From NCBI RefSeq assembly GCF_000576635.1, contig NZ_AVFL01000001.1, forward strand, positions 1 to 64,000: 64,000 nt of DNA, written 5' to 3'. Made by a program: the position numbers and the translations under genes. This DNA comes from Skermanella stibiiresistens SB22. GTDB lineage: Bacteria; Pseudomonadota; Alphaproteobacteria; Azospirillales; Azospirillaceae. Positions within the stretch are counted from its first letter, which is position 1. The number at the start of each line of letters is the position of its first letter. This document shows positions 7,030 through 17,551 of this stretch, piece after piece. The notes beneath the pieces are model-generated. The model saw only the letters and a list, made by a program, of their open reading frames with translations. It ran no database searches and was not told the DNA's origin.

Positions 7030-9141
7030 CTACTCGTCCTTCTTGGTCAAGTCCTCGCCGGTCTCCTGGTCGACCTGCTTCATCGAGAGCTTGACCTTGC
7101 CGCGATCGTCGAAGCCCAGGACCTTGACCTTGACCTCATCGCCTTGCTTGACGACGTCGGCGACTTTGCCGACGCGCTCGTTCTTCAGCTCGGAGATGTG
7201 GACCAGACCGTCGCGTGACCCCAAGAAGTTGACGAAGGCGCCGAAGTCGACAACCTTGACCACCTTGCCGGTGTAGACGACGCCCAGCTCCGGCTCGGCG
7301 ACGATGCCGCGGATCCAGTCGATCGCGGCCTGGCCGGCCTTGGCGTCGACGGCGGCGACCTTGACGGTGCCGTCATCCTCGATGTCGATCTTGGCGCCGG
7401 TCTGCTCGACGATCTCGCGGATCACCTTGCCGCCGGAGCCGATCACGTCGCGGATCTTCTCCTTGGGGATGTTGATGATCGTGATGCGCGGGGCGTTCTG
7501 GTTGACCGCGTCGCGGGCGCCGCCGATCGCCTTGGCCATCTCGCCCAGGATGTGCAGCCGTCCGCCGCGCGCCTGGTCGAGCGCCACCCGCATGATCTCC
7601 TCGGTGATCGAGGTGATCTTGATGTCCATCTGGAGCGCCGTGATGCCGGCGTCGGTGCCGGCCACCTTGAAGTCCATGTCGCCCAGGTGATCCTCGTCGC
7701 CGAGGATGTCGGACAGCACGGCGAAGCCGCGATCCTCCTTGATCAGGCCCATCGCGATGCCGGCGACTGGGCGGGGCAGGGGAGCGCCGGCGTCCATCAG
7801 GGCCAGCGAGGTGCCGCAGACGGTCGCCATCGACGAGGAACCGTTGGACTCGGTGATCTCCGAGACGATCCGCATGGTGTAGGGGAACTGCTCCTTGGTC
7901 GGGAGCAGCGGCCGCACCGCGCGCCACGCCAGCTTGCCGTGCCCGATCTCTCGGCGGCCGGGGGAGCCGACGCGGCCCGCCTCGCCGACCGAGTAGGGAG
8001 GGAAGTTGTAGTGGAGCATGAAGCTCTCACGGTACTCGCCTTCCAGCGCGTCGATGATCTGCTCGTCCTGGCTGGTGCCGAGTGTCGCGACCACGAGCGC
8101 TTGGGTCTCGCCGCGGGTGAACAGGGCGGAACCATGGGCGCGCGGCAGGATGCCGACCTCGGCCACGATCTGGCGGATGTCGGTGGTCGAGCGGCCGTCG
8201 ATGCGGCGGCCGGTGTCGATCACCGAGCCGCGCAGCACGTCGGCCTCGACGTCCTTGAAGGTCGCCGCGATGGCCTCGGCCGGGATCTCGTCGGAGGTCA
8301 GGGCCTCCAGCGCCTTCTGCTTGGCGGCGCCCAGCTTGGTCTGACGGTCCTGCTTGCGCTTTTCCGAGTAGGCGGCGGTGATGTCCTCACCGACGGCGGC
8401 CTTGACCTTGGCCTTGATGGCGGTGGCGTCGTAGGGCGACGTGGGCATGTCCCACGGCTCCTTGGCGCACTGCTCGGCCAGCTCGATGATGGCGTTGATG
8501 ACGGGCTGGAAACCGCGATGGCCGAACATGACGGCGCCGAGCATGATGTCCTCGGACAGCTCGTCGGCCTCGGACTCGACCATCAGCACGCCGTCGACGG
8601 TGCCGGCGACCACCAGGTCCAGGTCACCCTCGGCGTCGTCGACCAGCGGGTTCAGCGTGTACTCGCCGTTCCGGTAGCTGACGCGGGCGGCGCCGATCGG
8701 ACCCAGGAACGGGATGCCGGAGATGGTCAGGGCGGCGGAGGTGCCGATCATGGCGACGATGTCGGGATCGTTCTCCATGTCGTGGCTCAGCACGGTGCAG
8801 ATGACCTGCGTCTCGTTGCGGAAACCATCGGCGAACAGGGGACGGATCGGACGGTCGATCAGGCGGCTGACCAGCGTCTCCTTCTCGGAGGGACGGCCCT
8901 CGCGCTTGAAGAAGCCACCCGGGATCTTGCCGGCGGCGAACGCCTTCTCCTGGTAGTTGACCGTCAGCGGAAAGAAATCGATACCGGGCTTGGGGGACTT
9001 GGCCGCCACCACGGTGCAGAGCACCGTCGTCTCGCCATACGTCGCCATCACGGCGCCATCGGCCTGACGCGCGACCTTACCGGTCTCGAGCACCAGCTTG
9101 CGCCCGCCCCATTCGATTTCTTTTCTGTGGACGTTGAACAT
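7030..9141 (-). CDS. pnp: Polyribonucleotide nucleotidyltransferase (PNPase)
   Basis: A 703-residue 3'-5' phosphorolytic exoribonuclease, the usual length. In order: first RNase PH domain (from about residue 10), the all-alpha middle domain, second RNase PH domain (with the [13 protein letters not shown] and SSMATVCG segments), a KH domain ([15 protein letters not shown]) and a C-terminal S1 domain ([20 protein letters not shown]). ATG 9141 is preceded by GGAAGG and gives the conserved start [13 protein letters not shown]; an in-frame extension upstream is not conserved-looking. It is the last gene of the nusA-infB-rbfA-truB-rpsO series, matching the common rpsO-pnp order. It degrades mRNA in the cytoplasm, probably within a degradosome. 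Confidence 0.98.
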   Translation of the reverse strand: MFNVHRKEIEWGGRKLVLETGKVARQADGAVMATYGETTVLCTVVAAKSPKPGIDFFPLTVNYQEKAFAAGKIPGGFFKREGRPSEKETLVSRLIDRPIRPLFADGFRNETQVICTVLSHDMENDPDIVAMIGTSAALTISGIPFLGPIGAARVSYRNGEYTLNPLVDDAEGDLDLVVAGTVDGVLMVESEADELSEDIMLGAVMFGHRGFQPVINAIIELAEQCAKEPWDMPTSPYDATAIKAKVKAAVGEDITAAYSEKRKQDRQTKLGAAKQKALEALTSDEIPAEAIAATFKDVEADVLRGSVIDTGRRIDGRSTTDIRQIVAEVGILPRAHGSALFTRGETQALVVATLGTSQDEQIIDALEGEYRESFMLHYNFPPYSVGEAGRVGSPGRREIGHGKLAWRAVRPLLPTKEQFPYTMRIVSEITESNGSSSMATVCGTSLALMDAGAPLPRPVAGIAMGLIKEDRGFAVLSDILGDEDHLGDMDFKVAGTDAGITALQMDIKITSITEEIMRVALDQARGGRLHILGEMAKAIGGARDAVNQNAPRITIINIPKEKIRDVIGSGGKVIREIVEQTGAKIDIEDDGTVKVAAVDAKAGQAAIDWIRGIVAEPELGVVYTGKVVKVVDFGAFVNFLGSRDGLVHISELKNERVGKVADVVKQGDEVKVKVLGFDDRGKVKLSMKQVDQETGEDLTKKDE

Positions 9142-9496
9142 TGTTTCTTCCTTCCATCCGACGCCCCAACCATCCCGGATTGGATGGCAAGGGCCGGGGT
9201 CCTCAGTCGTTCTCGACCCCGCGTGAAAACAGGCCCGCATGAGCACAGGCCGAAAGCCGACCGGGAACGCGTCCGGGCCGGCTGGCAAAGCTCATCAATG
9301 AAATAGGTCCGGGGAATGATCCCGGCGGTATCTCCCGTCCCCGAAAATGGTCCGGTGGACGGGAGGAGACCAGGTGCGCCGCGGAGGGTGGCGCAGCCGG
9401 ACGCCCACTTCGCGGCGCGAAGCCCGGTGGGTCGACGATCCCGGCTGATATCGGCAAACGAGGGTGTCCGATCGGCGATCCGCGGCTATCGGCGCG
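9142..9496 (-). other. 355-bp rpsO-pnp intergenic leader
   Basis: No gene is seen. It contains small hairpins, including GGGGTC (9196-9201) paired with GACCCC (9215-9220) about 55 bases before the pnp start, and a CTTCGC/GCGAAG stem at 9408-9422. In Escherichia coli the pnp leader hairpin is cut by RNase III and used for PNPase autocontrol. A similar role here is an inference from position only. Confidence 0.4.
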
Positions 9497-9766
9497 TCAG
9501 CGGCGCAGGCCGAGACGCTGGATCAGCTGCTCGTAGCGGCTGACCTTCTTGCGCTTCAGGTAATCCAGCAGGCTGCGGCGCTGGCCGACCATGACGAGCA
9601 GGCCGCGACGGCTGTGGAAGTCCTTCTTGTGCGTCTGCAGGTGCTCGGTCAGGTTCCGGATGCGCTCGGACAGGATCGCGACCTGCACTTCGGGTGAACC
9701 GGTGTCGTTGGCGCCGGTCGTGTATTCCTTGATCAGTTCCTGCTTGCGCTCGGGAGTGATCGACAT
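9497..9766 (-). CDS. rpsO: 30S ribosomal protein S15
   Basis: 89 residues, the standard length. The sequence runs [15 protein letters not shown], then [27 protein letters not shown] and [14 protein letters not shown], all diagnostic of S15, which binds 16S rRNA helices in the platform of the small subunit. It follows truB by 29 bp and precedes pnp, the classical order. S15 commonly represses its own translation through the mRNA leader; no specific structure was identified here. Confidence 0.99.
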   Translation of the reverse strand: MSITPERKQELIKEYTTGANDTGSPEVQVAILSERIRNLTEHLQTHKKDFHSRRGLLVMVGQRRSLLDYLKRKKVSRYEQLIQRLGLRR

Positions 9767-9795
9767 CGGGTATCTCCAATCAAATCGGGTTGAGC

Positions 9796-10737
9796 TTAAA
9801 GGTTCAGCACTCGCACCGGGCGGATCTCCGCCCCTTCGACGCGGGCCAGCGCCACCGGCTTGCCGCCGGAAACAGCCAAAACGACAGCACCGTCGCCCGA
9901 CGGATCGTAGTCCAGGCCATCCAGCCTTTCGCGATCCTGCCGGCGCAACAACGCCACCGTTTGCCCTAGTCTCAGTCGGTGCGCCTCAGCCTCCGTCAGG
10001 GCGAACGCCGGGATGTCGTCCAGCGCCGTCTCGATCGGAAGAAGAAGTGTTTCGACGGCCGCAACATGGTCCATGGCCGCCAGATCGTCCAGCGAAATCG
10101 CCTTTTCGAGGGTGAAGGAGCCGACATTGAGCCGCCGCAGGCGCGTGATGTGCCCGACGGTACCCAACGCCAGCGCCAAGTCGCGCGCGAGGCTGCGCAT
10201 GTAGGTGCCCTTGCCGCACTCGACCTCGAAATCGGCGTGGTCGGCGTCGGGCAGGCCGATCAGGTGGAACCCGTCGATCCGCACGATTCTCGCCGCCAGC
10301 TCGAAGACCTCGCCCTCGCGGGCCAGATCGTAGGCCCGCTCGCCATCGACCTTGATGGCCGAGAACTGCGGCGGAACCTGGGAGATCTCGCCCTGGAAGG
10401 CCTCCAGCGCCACCTCGATCTCGTCCTCGGTCGGACGCTTCGGGTGGGTGGCGATGACGCTGCCCTCGAGGTCGTCGGTGGTGGTCTGCTCGCCCCAGCG
10501 GAGCCGGAAGCGGTAGGTCTTGGCGCCGTCCATGGCGTAGGCGACCGTCTTGGTCGCCTCGCCGAACGCGATCGGCAGCACGCCGGTGGCGATCGGGTCG
10601 AGGGTGCCGCCGTGCCCCGCCTTCTCGGCGTTGAGCAGGCGGCGGACGCGCGACATGACTTGCGTGGAGGTCATACCGGCCGGCTTGTCGATGACGAGCC
10701 AGCCGTGGATGGGCACACCCTTGCGCTTACGCGCCAC
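9796..10737 (-). CDS. truB: tRNA pseudouridine(55) synthase TruB
   Basis: A 313-residue enzyme making pseudouridine 55 in the T loop of tRNAs. The start ([13 protein letters not shown]) and the catalytic motif GHGGTLDP at residues 41-48, with Asp47 as nucleophile, are clear, as are later segments [10 protein letters not shown] and [13 protein letters not shown] short C-terminal domain (PUA-like) follows. The start overlaps the end of rbfA by 11 bp, indicating translational coupling in the operon. Confidence 0.97.
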   Translation of the reverse strand: MARKRKGVPIHGWLVIDKPAGMTSTQVMSRVRRLLNAEKAGHGGTLDPIATGVLPIAFGEATKTVAYAMDGAKTYRFRLRWGEQTTTDDLEGSVIATHPKRPTEDEIEVALEAFQGEISQVPPQFSAIKVDGERAYDLAREGEVFELAARIVRIDGFHLIGLPDADHADFEVECGKGTYMRSLARDLALALGTVGHITRLRRLNVGSFTLEKAISLDDLAAMDHVAAVETLLLPIETALDDIPAFALTEAEAHRLRLGQTVALLRRQDRERLDGLDYDPSGDGAVVLAVSGGKPVALARVEGAEIRPVRVLNL

Positions 10738-11398
10738 GGCGGCCTCGACCCCGGGGAGTGGATTTTGAGGAAGCGGATTTCAGCGGGGCCGGCTTGTCGG
10801 CGTCTCCTTCCTCCTCGTCCTCGTATTCGTTCTCCTCCTCATCGTCCTCGTCGTCGTCGAGGTCGTCGTCATCCTCGTATTCGAGTTCCTCGTCGTCGTC
10901 CTCGTCGTCCTCGTCCTCCTCCTCGTCGGCGCCGTTCATGCCGTTGTGGACGCCGTTGTGGCTGTCCTCGCCGTCCTCGTCCTCGTCGTCCTCCTCGCGG
11001 TCTAGCGAGGCGGCGCCCAGGTCGCGGGCGACCTCGGGATCCTGGAGCAGACGGTTGATGTGGTCGGCGTATTCGAACGAGGTGTCGGCCTCGAACGACA
11101 GGGTGGGGACGTAGCGGAGCTTGAGCGAGCGGGCCATCTGGCCGCGGAAGAAGGCGGAGGCGCGGCGAAGGGCCGTGACGGCCTCGTCGGTCTCGCCGCC
11201 GCCCAGCGGCGTGATGAAGGCGGTGGCGTTGCGGAGATCCGGACTGATCCGGACCTCGGTGACGGTGACGTTCAGTTTCTGCAACTCGGGATCACGGAAA
11301 TCGCCCCGGCGGAGCACTTCCGCCAGCGCGTGGCGCAACTCCTCGCCAACCCGCAATTGGCGTTGCGACGGGCCACGTGCCGCGCGCTTGCTGTTCAT
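10727..11398 (-). CDS. rbfA: Ribosome-binding factor A with long acidic C-terminal tail
   Basis: 223 residues; ordinary RbfA is about 120-150. Residues 10-125 are the KH-like core (RQLRVGEELRHALAEVL, VTEVRISPDLRNATAF, LRYVPTLSFEADTSFEY) that binds the immature 30S subunit during cold-sensitive 16S maturation. From 134 to 200 the protein is almost only Asp and Glu, then ends in a Lys/Arg/Ser/Pro tail. The acidic stretch corresponds to a simple GAC/GAG-rich tract in DNA (about 10805-11000). It overlaps truB by 11 bp. The tail could modulate rRNA binding or recruit basic ribosomal proteins; its function is unknown. Confidence 0.95.
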   Translation of the reverse strand: MNSKRAARGPSQRQLRVGEELRHALAEVLRRGDFRDPELQKLNVTVTEVRISPDLRNATAFITPLGGGETDEAVTALRRASAFFRGQMARSLKLRYVPTLSFEADTSFEYADHINRLLQDPEVARDLGAASLDREEDDEDEDGEDSHNGVHNGMNGADEEEDEDDEDDDEELEYEDDDDLDDDEDDEEENEYEDEEEGDADKPAPLKSASSKSTPRGRGRRGA

Positions 11399-11546
11399 TG
11401 GTCAATTTCCTCTTTCACCGGCGGCGCCCAGGGCGCTGATCGGTACCGACGGGGGAACCGCTTGCCGTCGGTGGGCTTCCTGCCCCTGTTCATCACTTGG
11501 TGTTCGTTACCTGGGACCGACCGCGTCGGATCCCGGAATTGGAAAC

Positions 11547-11576
11547 GCCCCGCGACGCCCGAGGGCGCCGCGGGGC
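11547..11576 (-). terminator. GC-rich hairpin between infB and rbfA
   Basis: An almost perfect stem (GCCCCGCG...CGCGGGGC) with a three-base loop lies about 20 bases after the infB stop. It is followed by GTTTCC rather than a run of U. Partial termination or a processing site that separates infB from rbfA-truB-rpsO-pnp expression is possible. The 198-bp gap before rbfA holds nothing else recognisable. Confidence 0.4.
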
Positions 11577-11596
11577 TGTTCCGCGACGGCGGCCGA

Positions 11597-14338
11597 TCAG
11601 AGCTGCCGCGCCACTTCCTCCATCTCGTAGGCTTCGATCACGTCGCCCGCGAGGATGTTGTCGTAGTTCTCGAACGCCATGCCGCATTCGTAACCCTCGC
11701 GCACCTCGCGGACCTCGTCCTTAAAGCGCTTCAGGGTCTTCAGCGTGCCGGTGTGGATGACCACGTTGTCACGCAGCAGGCGGACGCCGGCGCCGCGCTT
11801 GACGACACCCTCGGTAATCATGCAGCCCGCGACCTTGCCGACCTTGGTGATGTTGAACACCTCGCGGATCTGGGCGTTGCCCAGGAACCGCTCGCGCAGG
11901 ATCGGCGAGAGCATGCCGGTCAGCGCCGCCCTGACATCGTCGATGACATCGTAGATGACCGAGTAGTAGCGGATCTCGATGCCGTCGCGCTTGGCCATCT
12001 CGCGCGCTTGGGGATTTGCGCGGACGTTGAAGCCGAAGATCATGGCCTTGGACGCGTTCGCCAGGGTCACGTCGGACTCGTTGATGGCGCCCACCGAGCT
12101 GTGGAGCACCCGCACCTTCACTTCCGTGTTGGCGCTGGTCAGGCGCTCCAGAGCGCCGCTGATCGCCTCGATCGAACCCTGCACGTCGCCCTTGATGACG
12201 ATCGGCAGTTCCTTCGCCTCGCCGGCCTGGATGCGGGTGAACATCTGCTCCAGGGTGCCACGCGAACCGGCCGCCGCGACCGCCTCGCGCTTCTTGCGCT
12301 GGCGGAACTCGGTGATCTCGCGGGCCCGGGCCTCGGTCTCGACGACGGCGAACTCGTCGCCGGCCATCGGGGTGCCGTTGAGACCCAGCACCTCGATCGG
12401 CTCGGCCGGGCCGGCCGTGTCGGTGCTGGCGCCGCGGTCGTTGACCAGGGCGCGCACGCGGCCCCACTCGGCGCCGGCGACGAAGATGTCGCCGACCCGC
12501 AGCGTGCCGCGCTGGACCAGCACGGTCGCGACCGAACCGCGGCCCCGCTCGAGCTTGGCCTCGATCACGACGCCCTCGGCGGCGCGGTTCGGATTGGCCC
12601 GCAGTTCCAGGATCTCGGCCTGGAGCAGGATGGCCTCCTCGATCTTGTCGAGGCCCTGGCGGGTCTTGGCCGAAACCTCGACCGCCAGCACGTCGCCGCC
12701 CATCTCCTCGACGACCAGCTCGTGCTGCAGCAGCTCCTGGCGGACCCGGTCGGGGTTCGCGTCGGGCAGGTCGCACTTGTTGATCGCGACGATGATCGGA
12801 ACCTGCGCCGCCTTGGCGTGGTGGATGGCCTCGATCGTCTGCGGCATGATGCCGTCATCGGCGGCCACGACCAGCACCACCACGTCCGTGACGTTGGCGC
12901 CGCGCGCCCGCATCTCGGTGAAGGCGGCGTGGCCGGGGGTGTCGATGAAGGTGATCTTGCCGCCGGAGCCGAGCTGGACCTGATAGGCGCCGATGTGCTG
13001 CGTGATGCCGCCGGCCTCGCGGCTGGCGACGTCGGTGGAGCGCAGGGCGTCCAGCAGCGAGGTCTTGCCGTGGTCGACGTGACCCATGACCGTGACCACG
13101 GGGGCCCGGGCGATCAGATCCTCGTCGATGTCCTGGTCGCCCTTGAGGCCGACCTCGACATCCGATTCCGAGACGCGGCGCATCCGGTGGCCGAACTCGG
13201 CCACGACCAGCTCCGCCGTGTCGGCGTCGATGGTCTGGTTGATCGTCGCCATGACGCCCATGCGCATCAGCGACTTGATCACGTCGGCGCCCCGCTCGGC
13301 CATGCGGTTGGCGAGCTCCTGGACGGTGATGACTTCCGGCACAACCACGTCGCGGGTGATCTTCTGGATCTCTTGGCGGCTGTTGAGGCGCTGCTTCTCG
13401 CGCTCACGGGCCCGGCGAAGGGCGGCCATGCTGCGCGTCCGCTCGGACTCGTCGCCGCTCAGCGCCTGGGTGACGGTCATCTTGGCGCTGCCGCGGCGGC
13501 GATCGCCGGCCTTGCCCTTGGGCGCGGCCGGGGCCTTGGCCGGAGCCTTGGCGGCACCGCCGCCAGCGCCCGGACCGACCTTGCGGCGGCCGCGGTCGTC
13601 CTCGTCGTCATCGGCGCGGGCGACCACGCCCACCGGCTTGCCGACCGTGGTCTCGGCGGCGCGCGGCGTCGTGGTGGCGGGACGGCGGCGGTCGTCGTCG
13701 CCGGAACGGGCGGCGGGAGCCTCGTCGTCGGAGCGGCCCGGGGACTTGGTGGCGGGACGCCTGGCGGCTTCCGCCTCCTTGCGCTTGGCCTCCTCCTCCT
13801 GACGGCGGCGCTCGGCCTCCTCGGCCACCGCGCGCTCCTCGTCCTGGATGCGCTTCAGCTCGTCCATCTCACGCCGGCGCAGGGCCTCGGCGTCGAGCTG
13901 GGGCTCCTCGACCGGCTCCTCGACGAGGATGGTCTCCTCGATCAGGGCGGATTCGGCGAGCTCGGCCTCGAGCTGCCTGCGCTCCTCGTCCGAACGCTTG
14001 GCGGCGCTCTGGAGGGCGCGGAGGCGCGATTCCCGCTCCTCCTTGGTGAGCTGGCGGACGGCGGGCTGGCCGCGCGGTCCCCTGCCACCGGGCGAGCCCT
14101 TGAGGGGCAGACCCTCGGCGGCCCGGCGCGCGGCGGCGCCGCCGTCGGCCACGCCGGGTGCGGCGCCCTTCTCGATGGTCCGCTTGCGCTTGACCTCGAC
14201 GGTCACGGTCTTCGACCGGCCATGGGAAAAGCTTTGCCGGACCGACGCGGGGTCGGCGGGTTTGGTCTTCAGCTCGAGCTTGCCCTTGCCGGAGAGGCTC
14301 AAAACTTTTTTGCGGTCCTGGTCGTTACTGTCAGTCAT
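11597..14338 (-). CDS. infB: Translation initiation factor IF-2
   Basis: A 913-residue GTPase that positions fMet-tRNA on the 30S subunit. The N-terminal 320 residues are low-complexity: a short IF2-N-like start, a highly charged helical section (about 100-195) and an Ala/Pro/Lys linker (240-285), as in alphaproteobacterial IF2. An IF2-associated domain (about 325-395, [23 protein letters not shown]) precedes the G domain, with GHVDHGKT at 419-426, then DTPGHAAF and NKCD. Domains II-IV follow, ending [19 protein letters not shown]. It lies 10 bp after the ylxR-like gene. Standard length and all G motifs are intact. Confidence 0.99.
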   Translation of the reverse strand: MTDSNDQDRKKVLSLSGKGKLELKTKPADPASVRQSFSHGRSKTVTVEVKRKRTIEKGAAPGVADGGAAARRAAEGLPLKGSPGGRGPRGQPAVRQLTKEERESRLRALQSAAKRSDEERRQLEAELAESALIEETILVEEPVEEPQLDAEALRRREMDELKRIQDEERAVAEEAERRRQEEEAKRKEAEAARRPATKSPGRSDDEAPAARSGDDDRRRPATTTPRAAETTVGKPVGVVARADDDEDDRGRRKVGPGAGGGAAKAPAKAPAAPKGKAGDRRRGSAKMTVTQALSGDESERTRSMAALRRAREREKQRLNSRQEIQKITRDVVVPEVITVQELANRMAERGADVIKSLMRMGVMATINQTIDADTAELVVAEFGHRMRRVSESDVEVGLKGDQDIDEDLIARAPVVTVMGHVDHGKTSLLDALRSTDVASREAGGITQHIGAYQVQLGSGGKITFIDTPGHAAFTEMRARGANVTDVVVLVVAADDGIMPQTIEAIHHAKAAQVPIIVAINKCDLPDANPDRVRQELLQHELVVEEMGGDVLAVEVSAKTRQGLDKIEEAILLQAEILELRANPNRAAEGVVIEAKLERGRGSVATVLVQRGTLRVGDIFVAGAEWGRVRALVNDRGASTDTAGPAEPIEVLGLNGTPMAGDEFAVVETEARAREITEFRQRKKREAVAAAGSRGTLEQMFTRIQAGEAKELPIVIKGDVQGSIEAISGALERLTSANTEVKVRVLHSSVGAINESDVTLANASKAMIFGFNVRANPQAREMAKRDGIEIRYYSVIYDVIDDVRAALTGMLSPILRERFLGNAQIREVFNITKVGKVAGCMITEGVVKRGAGVRLLRDNVVIHTGTLKTLKRFKDEVREVREGYECGMAFENYDNILAGDVIEAYEMEEVARQL

Positions 14339-14348
14339 CTGTGTCCGA

Positions 14349-15107
14349 CTAGCTCGTCGTTAAATCTGTTGCCCGGCCGGCCGATGCCGGACCGCAATTA
14401 CCGTCACTCGGGATACCCCGCCTGAGCGCCGCATACCGCCGACACTCGAGCAGGAAGCGCGCGGCCATCCGACCGGGCGCCAGCATCGCATGAACCACGT
14501 GATCCCGGCCGAAGGCGTGCCCGAGTTCGGCCGCGTCGAACAAGTCGACGATCGGCGCGTCCCCGGCCAAGCCCCTCAGCTTGCCACGTCCGTCCTCGGA
14601 GCCGTCGGAGGCGGCGAGCAACGCGCCCGCCTTGCCGTTCCGCAGCGACTCCCGGACTTTCTCGAACCCCGCGATCGCCACCCCGCCACGACGGCCAAGG
14701 CCGATCATGTCGAGGCAACGCCGCTTGAGCAGCTTTTCCACCAATGCCACGAGCCCGGGATCCGCCTTGGTCTTGCGGCGGGCGGATTTGGCGAACCGGT
14801 TCTTCGAGACCGCGGTGGCCAGGATGTCCCGATCCGCCGTGACCCAAAGCCCCCGGCCCGGCAGCGTCCCTTCGAGGTCCGGCACGACCGAACCGTCGGG
14901 GGCGACCGCGAACCGGATCATGCCCTCCCGGTCGGCCACGGCACCGGTGACGATGCAGCGCCGCAGGGGGCTGCGCCGGCCACCGATGGCCTCCTCCTCG
15001 AGAGGCTCCAGCTCGGCCCCATCGGACACGAGCCGTGCGGGCTCGAGCGCTTCGGGCGGGGGAGCCATCTCCGGGGGCGGGGTGTGGTGGGCGTTCAGTG
15101 AGGTCAT
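14349..15107 (-). CDS. YlxR (DUF448)-L7Ae/L30e-like fused RNA-binding protein
   Basis: 252 residues. Residues 48-115 match the YlxR/DUF448 fold ([19 protein letters not shown], then [12 protein letters not shown] and NRFAKSARR), a small nucleic-acid-binding module always found between nusA and infB. Residues 120-215 look like an L7Ae/L30e-type RNA-binding domain ([18 protein letters not shown]; a conserved glycine-rich turn). In many bacteria these are two separate proteins (YlxR and YlxQ); in alphaproteobacteria the fused form is common. The N-terminal 45 residues are Pro/Glu-rich and variable. It is probably an RNA-binding accessory protein acting with NusA or the ribosome. Confidence 0.88.
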   Translation of the reverse strand: MTSLNAHHTPPPEMAPPPEALEPARLVSDGAELEPLEEEAIGGRRSPLRRCIVTGAVADREGMIRFAVAPDGSVVPDLEGTLPGRGLWVTADRDILATAVSKNRFAKSARRKTKADPGLVALVEKLLKRRCLDMIGLGRRGGVAIAGFEKVRESLRNGKAGALLAASDGSEDGRGKLRGLAGDAPIVDLFDAAELGHAFGRDHVVHAMLAPGRMAARFLLECRRYAALRRGIPSDGNCGPASAGRATDLTTS

Positions 15108-15201
15108 CCGTTGCAGGGTCGGTCCTTGGCTTGGAAAGGCTTGAAGGCTCCAACGGGCTGGAACCTTCGGGGATTGGGTATCGCCGGGGCGCCTCGCGGC
15201 G

Positions 15202-16737
15202 CTACTCGGTCCCGGCTTGTTCCGTTTGGGTCGTCACCGCACCGGCGGCCGGCGCACCATCCTCGGTGAACCAGTGGGCGCGGGCGGCCATGATGATCGC
15301 GTTGGCGTCGTCCAGGCCCATGGCGTCCTTGCCGACGATCTCGCGCAACTCGTCGCCGGCGAGGTCGGCCAAGTCGTCCAGCGTCTTGACGCCGTTCTCG
15401 CCGAGCTTGACCAGCATGACGGGGCTCAGGCCCTCGATCTCCGCGATCTCGTCGGCGACACCCAATTCCTGGCGACGTTCGGTCATTTCGGTGTTCCGCT
15501 GATCGAGGAAGTTGCGGGCGCGTTCACGAAGCTCCTCGGCGACATCCTCGTCGAAGCCCTCGATCTCGGCCAGTTCGTGGGTTTCGGCGAAGGCGATCTC
15601 CTCGACCGACGAGAAGCCCTCGGCGACCAGCAGGTGGGCGATCACGTCGTCCACGTCCAGGGCGTCGATGAAGAGCTGCGAGCGGGTCTTGAACTCTTCC
15701 GAGCGCCGCTCCGACTCCTCGTTCTCGGTCATGATGTCGATGTCCCAGCCGGTCAACTGGCTGGCGAGCCGCACGTTCTGACCGCGGCGTCCGATCGCCA
15801 GACTCAATTGGTCATCCGGAACCACGACTTCAATGCGCTTGCTCTCCTCGTCCATCACCACCTTGGCGACTTCGGCCGGGGCCAGCGCGTTGACGACGAA
15901 GGTCGCCGGGTCCTGCGACCAGGGAATGATGTCGATCTTCTCGCCCTGCAACTCGCCGACGACGGCCTGGACGCGGCTGCCGCGCATGCCGACGCAGGCG
16001 CCGACCGGGTCGATCGAGCTGTCATGGCTGAGCACGGCGATCTTGGCGCGCGATCCCGGATCGCGGGCGACCGACTTGATCTCGATGATGCCGTCGTAGA
16101 TCTCCGGCACTTCCTGGGCGAACAGTTTCGCCATGAAGGTCGGGTGGGTACGCGACAGGAAAATCTGCGGACCGCGCGCCTCGGCCCGTACGTCATAGAT
16201 GTACGCCCGCACGCGGTCGCCGTTTTTGAAGTGTTCGCGCGGCAGCAGCTCGTCCCGGCGCAGGATCGCCTCGGCGCGGCCCAGGTCGACGGTGACGTTG
16301 CCGTACTCGACCCGCTTGACCAGGCCGTTGACGACCTCGCCCATGCGGTCCTTGTATTCCTTGAACTGGCGCTGGCGTTCCGCCTCGCGCACCTTCTGGA
16401 CGATCACCTGCTTGGCGGTCTGCGCCGCGATGCGGCCGAAATCGATCGGCGGCAGCTCGTCGGTCAGGAACTCGCCGAGGGCCGCGTCCTTCTTCATGCG
16501 CTGGGCTTCGCGAACGGTCAGCTGGGTCGCCTCGTTCTCGACCTCCTCGACCACTTCCAGATAGCGCATCAAATGGATGTCGCCGGTCTTCCGGTCGATC
16601 CGGGCACGGATATCGTGCTCGTGTCCATACTTGGAGCGGCCAGCCTTCTGAATCGCCTGCTCCATCGCTTCCAGGACTTCATCCCGGTCGATGTTCTTCT
16701 CGCGGGCGACCGCATCGGCTACTTGTAGCAGTTCCAT
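15202..16737 (-). CDS. nusA: Transcription termination/antitermination factor NusA
   Basis: 511 residues. In order: the RNA-polymerase-binding N-terminal domain (1-125), an S1 domain (about 135-200, GLVKRVEYGNVTVDLG), two KH domains (about 205-345, including ACVGMRGSRVQAV and LAIGRRGQNVRLAS), and C-terminal helix-hairpin-helix acidic repeats (about 365-500). It controls pausing, intrinsic termination and rRNA antitermination. It follows rimP by 58 bp and precedes the ylxR-like gene by 94 bp. All domains are complete, with family-typical length for alphaproteobacteria. Confidence 0.98.
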   Translation of the reverse strand: MELLQVADAVAREKNIDRDEVLEAMEQAIQKAGRSKYGHEHDIRARIDRKTGDIHLMRYLEVVEEVENEATQLTVREAQRMKKDAALGEFLTDELPPIDFGRIAAQTAKQVIVQKVREAERQRQFKEYKDRMGEVVNGLVKRVEYGNVTVDLGRAEAILRRDELLPREHFKNGDRVRAYIYDVRAEARGPQIFLSRTHPTFMAKLFAQEVPEIYDGIIEIKSVARDPGSRAKIAVLSHDSSIDPVGACVGMRGSRVQAVVGELQGEKIDIIPWSQDPATFVVNALAPAEVAKVVMDEESKRIEVVVPDDQLSLAIGRRGQNVRLASQLTGWDIDIMTENEESERRSEEFKTRSQLFIDALDVDDVIAHLLVAEGFSSVEEIAFAETHELAEIEGFDEDVAEELRERARNFLDQRNTEMTERRQELGVADEIAEIEGLSPVMLVKLGENGVKTLDDLADLAGDELREIVGKDAMGLDDANAIIMAARAHWFTEDGAPAAGAVTTQTEQAGTE

Positions 16738-16795
16738 TCCAGAAGTCCCTGGCGTTCGTTTGAGTAGGCGTTCGGACGTGAGGCGAAAAGGCCGG

Positions 16796-17281
16796 CTACT
16801 GCTGAGCCGCCGTGGCGGCGATCAACGCGTCGGTCAGGATCAACTTGGCACGCTGCACGGCGTCGAAGGGGATGGAGGCCGGACCGGTGTCGGTATCGAT
16901 CCGCACCGCCCCATCCTCGACGCCCTTCAAGATGCCGCGGAAGCGCTTGCGCCCATCCAGCGGATACCGTGTCTCCACCCGCGCATCGAAACCGGCGAAC
17001 CGTTCGAAGTCCTTCAGTCGGGTCAACGGCCGGTCGATCCCCGGCGAGCTGACTTCGAGAACATAGGCCGAGGAGATCGGATCCTCGACATCGAGCAGCG
17101 CGGATACCGCCCTGCTGATGTCGGCGCAGTCCTCCACGGTCATGGCGGCTTCGTCCTTCCGCTCGGCCATCACCTGCAAGGTCGGCTTCTGCGTGCCCGA
17201 CACCTGCACCCGCACGATCTCGTAGCCCATGGCTTCGACCGACGGGGCGATGATCTGTTGTATCCGATCGGTTGCGTCCAT
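16796..17281 (-). CDS. rimP: Ribosome maturation factor RimP
   Basis: 161 residues from ATG 17281, which has AGGTGG immediately upstream; the longer in-frame reading to 17464 runs through a terminator and is rejected. The first domain (IIAPSVEAMGYEIVRVQV) and the Sm-like second domain (YVLEVSSPGIDRPL, then RFRGILKGVEDGAVRI) are typical. RimP assists 30S assembly at an early step, before S12 binding. It is the first gene of the nusA operon, as in most bacteria. Confidence 0.96.
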   Translation of the reverse strand: MDATDRIQQIIAPSVEAMGYEIVRVQVSGTQKPTLQVMAERKDEAAMTVEDCADISRAVSALLDVEDPISSAYVLEVSSPGIDRPLTRLKDFERFAGFDARVETRYPLDGRKRFRGILKGVEDGAVRIDTDTGPASIPFDAVQRAKLILTDALIAATAAQQ

Positions 17282-17342
17282 TCCACCTGACTTGAGACGA
17301 CATGACCGGGCTTGGCGGCCCGATTCAACAAAGCTGTAGACG

Positions 17343-17371
17343 AAAAACAAAAAAGTGGGCCAGTGGCCCAC
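17343..17371 (-). terminator. Rho-independent terminator between trmB and rimP
   Basis: A perfect 7-bp stem GTGGGCC/GGCCCAC with loop ACT is followed on the leftward strand by a run of six T, then GTTTTT. This is a textbook intrinsic terminator. It lies 62 bp before rimP and 180 bp after trmB, so it may end the metK-trmB message or act in the rimP leader. Confidence 0.9.
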
Positions 17372-17436
17372 CCGGATGCGATCCAGCGCTTGCCCGTTTG
17401 GCGGGACCACCGGATCGTATGGGATCACGGAAAGGG

Positions 17437-17464
17437 AATATAGCGAAGTTGCGGCGAGCCGCAA
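17437..17464 (-). promoter_or_regulatory. Candidate sigma-70 promoter upstream of the rimP leader terminator
   Basis: On the leftward strand TTGCGG (17459-17464) is separated by 16 bp from TATATT (17437-17442). Transcription would start near 17430, before the intrinsic terminator at 17343-17371 and then rimP. If real, the terminator lies inside the leader of the nusA operon. No experimental support is available. Confidence 0.45.
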
Positions 17465-17551
17465 GGATTTTCCACAATAACAGCAAGGTCCGAACTCGCG
17501 GCCCGAACGGGATGGTGAGGAAAGCCGGGCCGGAAGGGGCCGGCCCGGCAG

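Noticed and set aside
10758-11114. A poly-serine protein on the plus strand opposite the rbfA tail
   Set aside because: It is the complement of the Asp/Glu codon tract of rbfA and has no start signal or family.
11060-14425. An 1121-codon frame opposite infB
   Set aside because: It is antisense to IF-2, which has all G-domain motifs. Long reverse frames are normal at this GC content.
17282-17464. A 61-residue N-terminal extension of RimP
   Set aside because: The extension would be translated across an intrinsic terminator and lacks coding character; ATG 17281 has a ribosome site.
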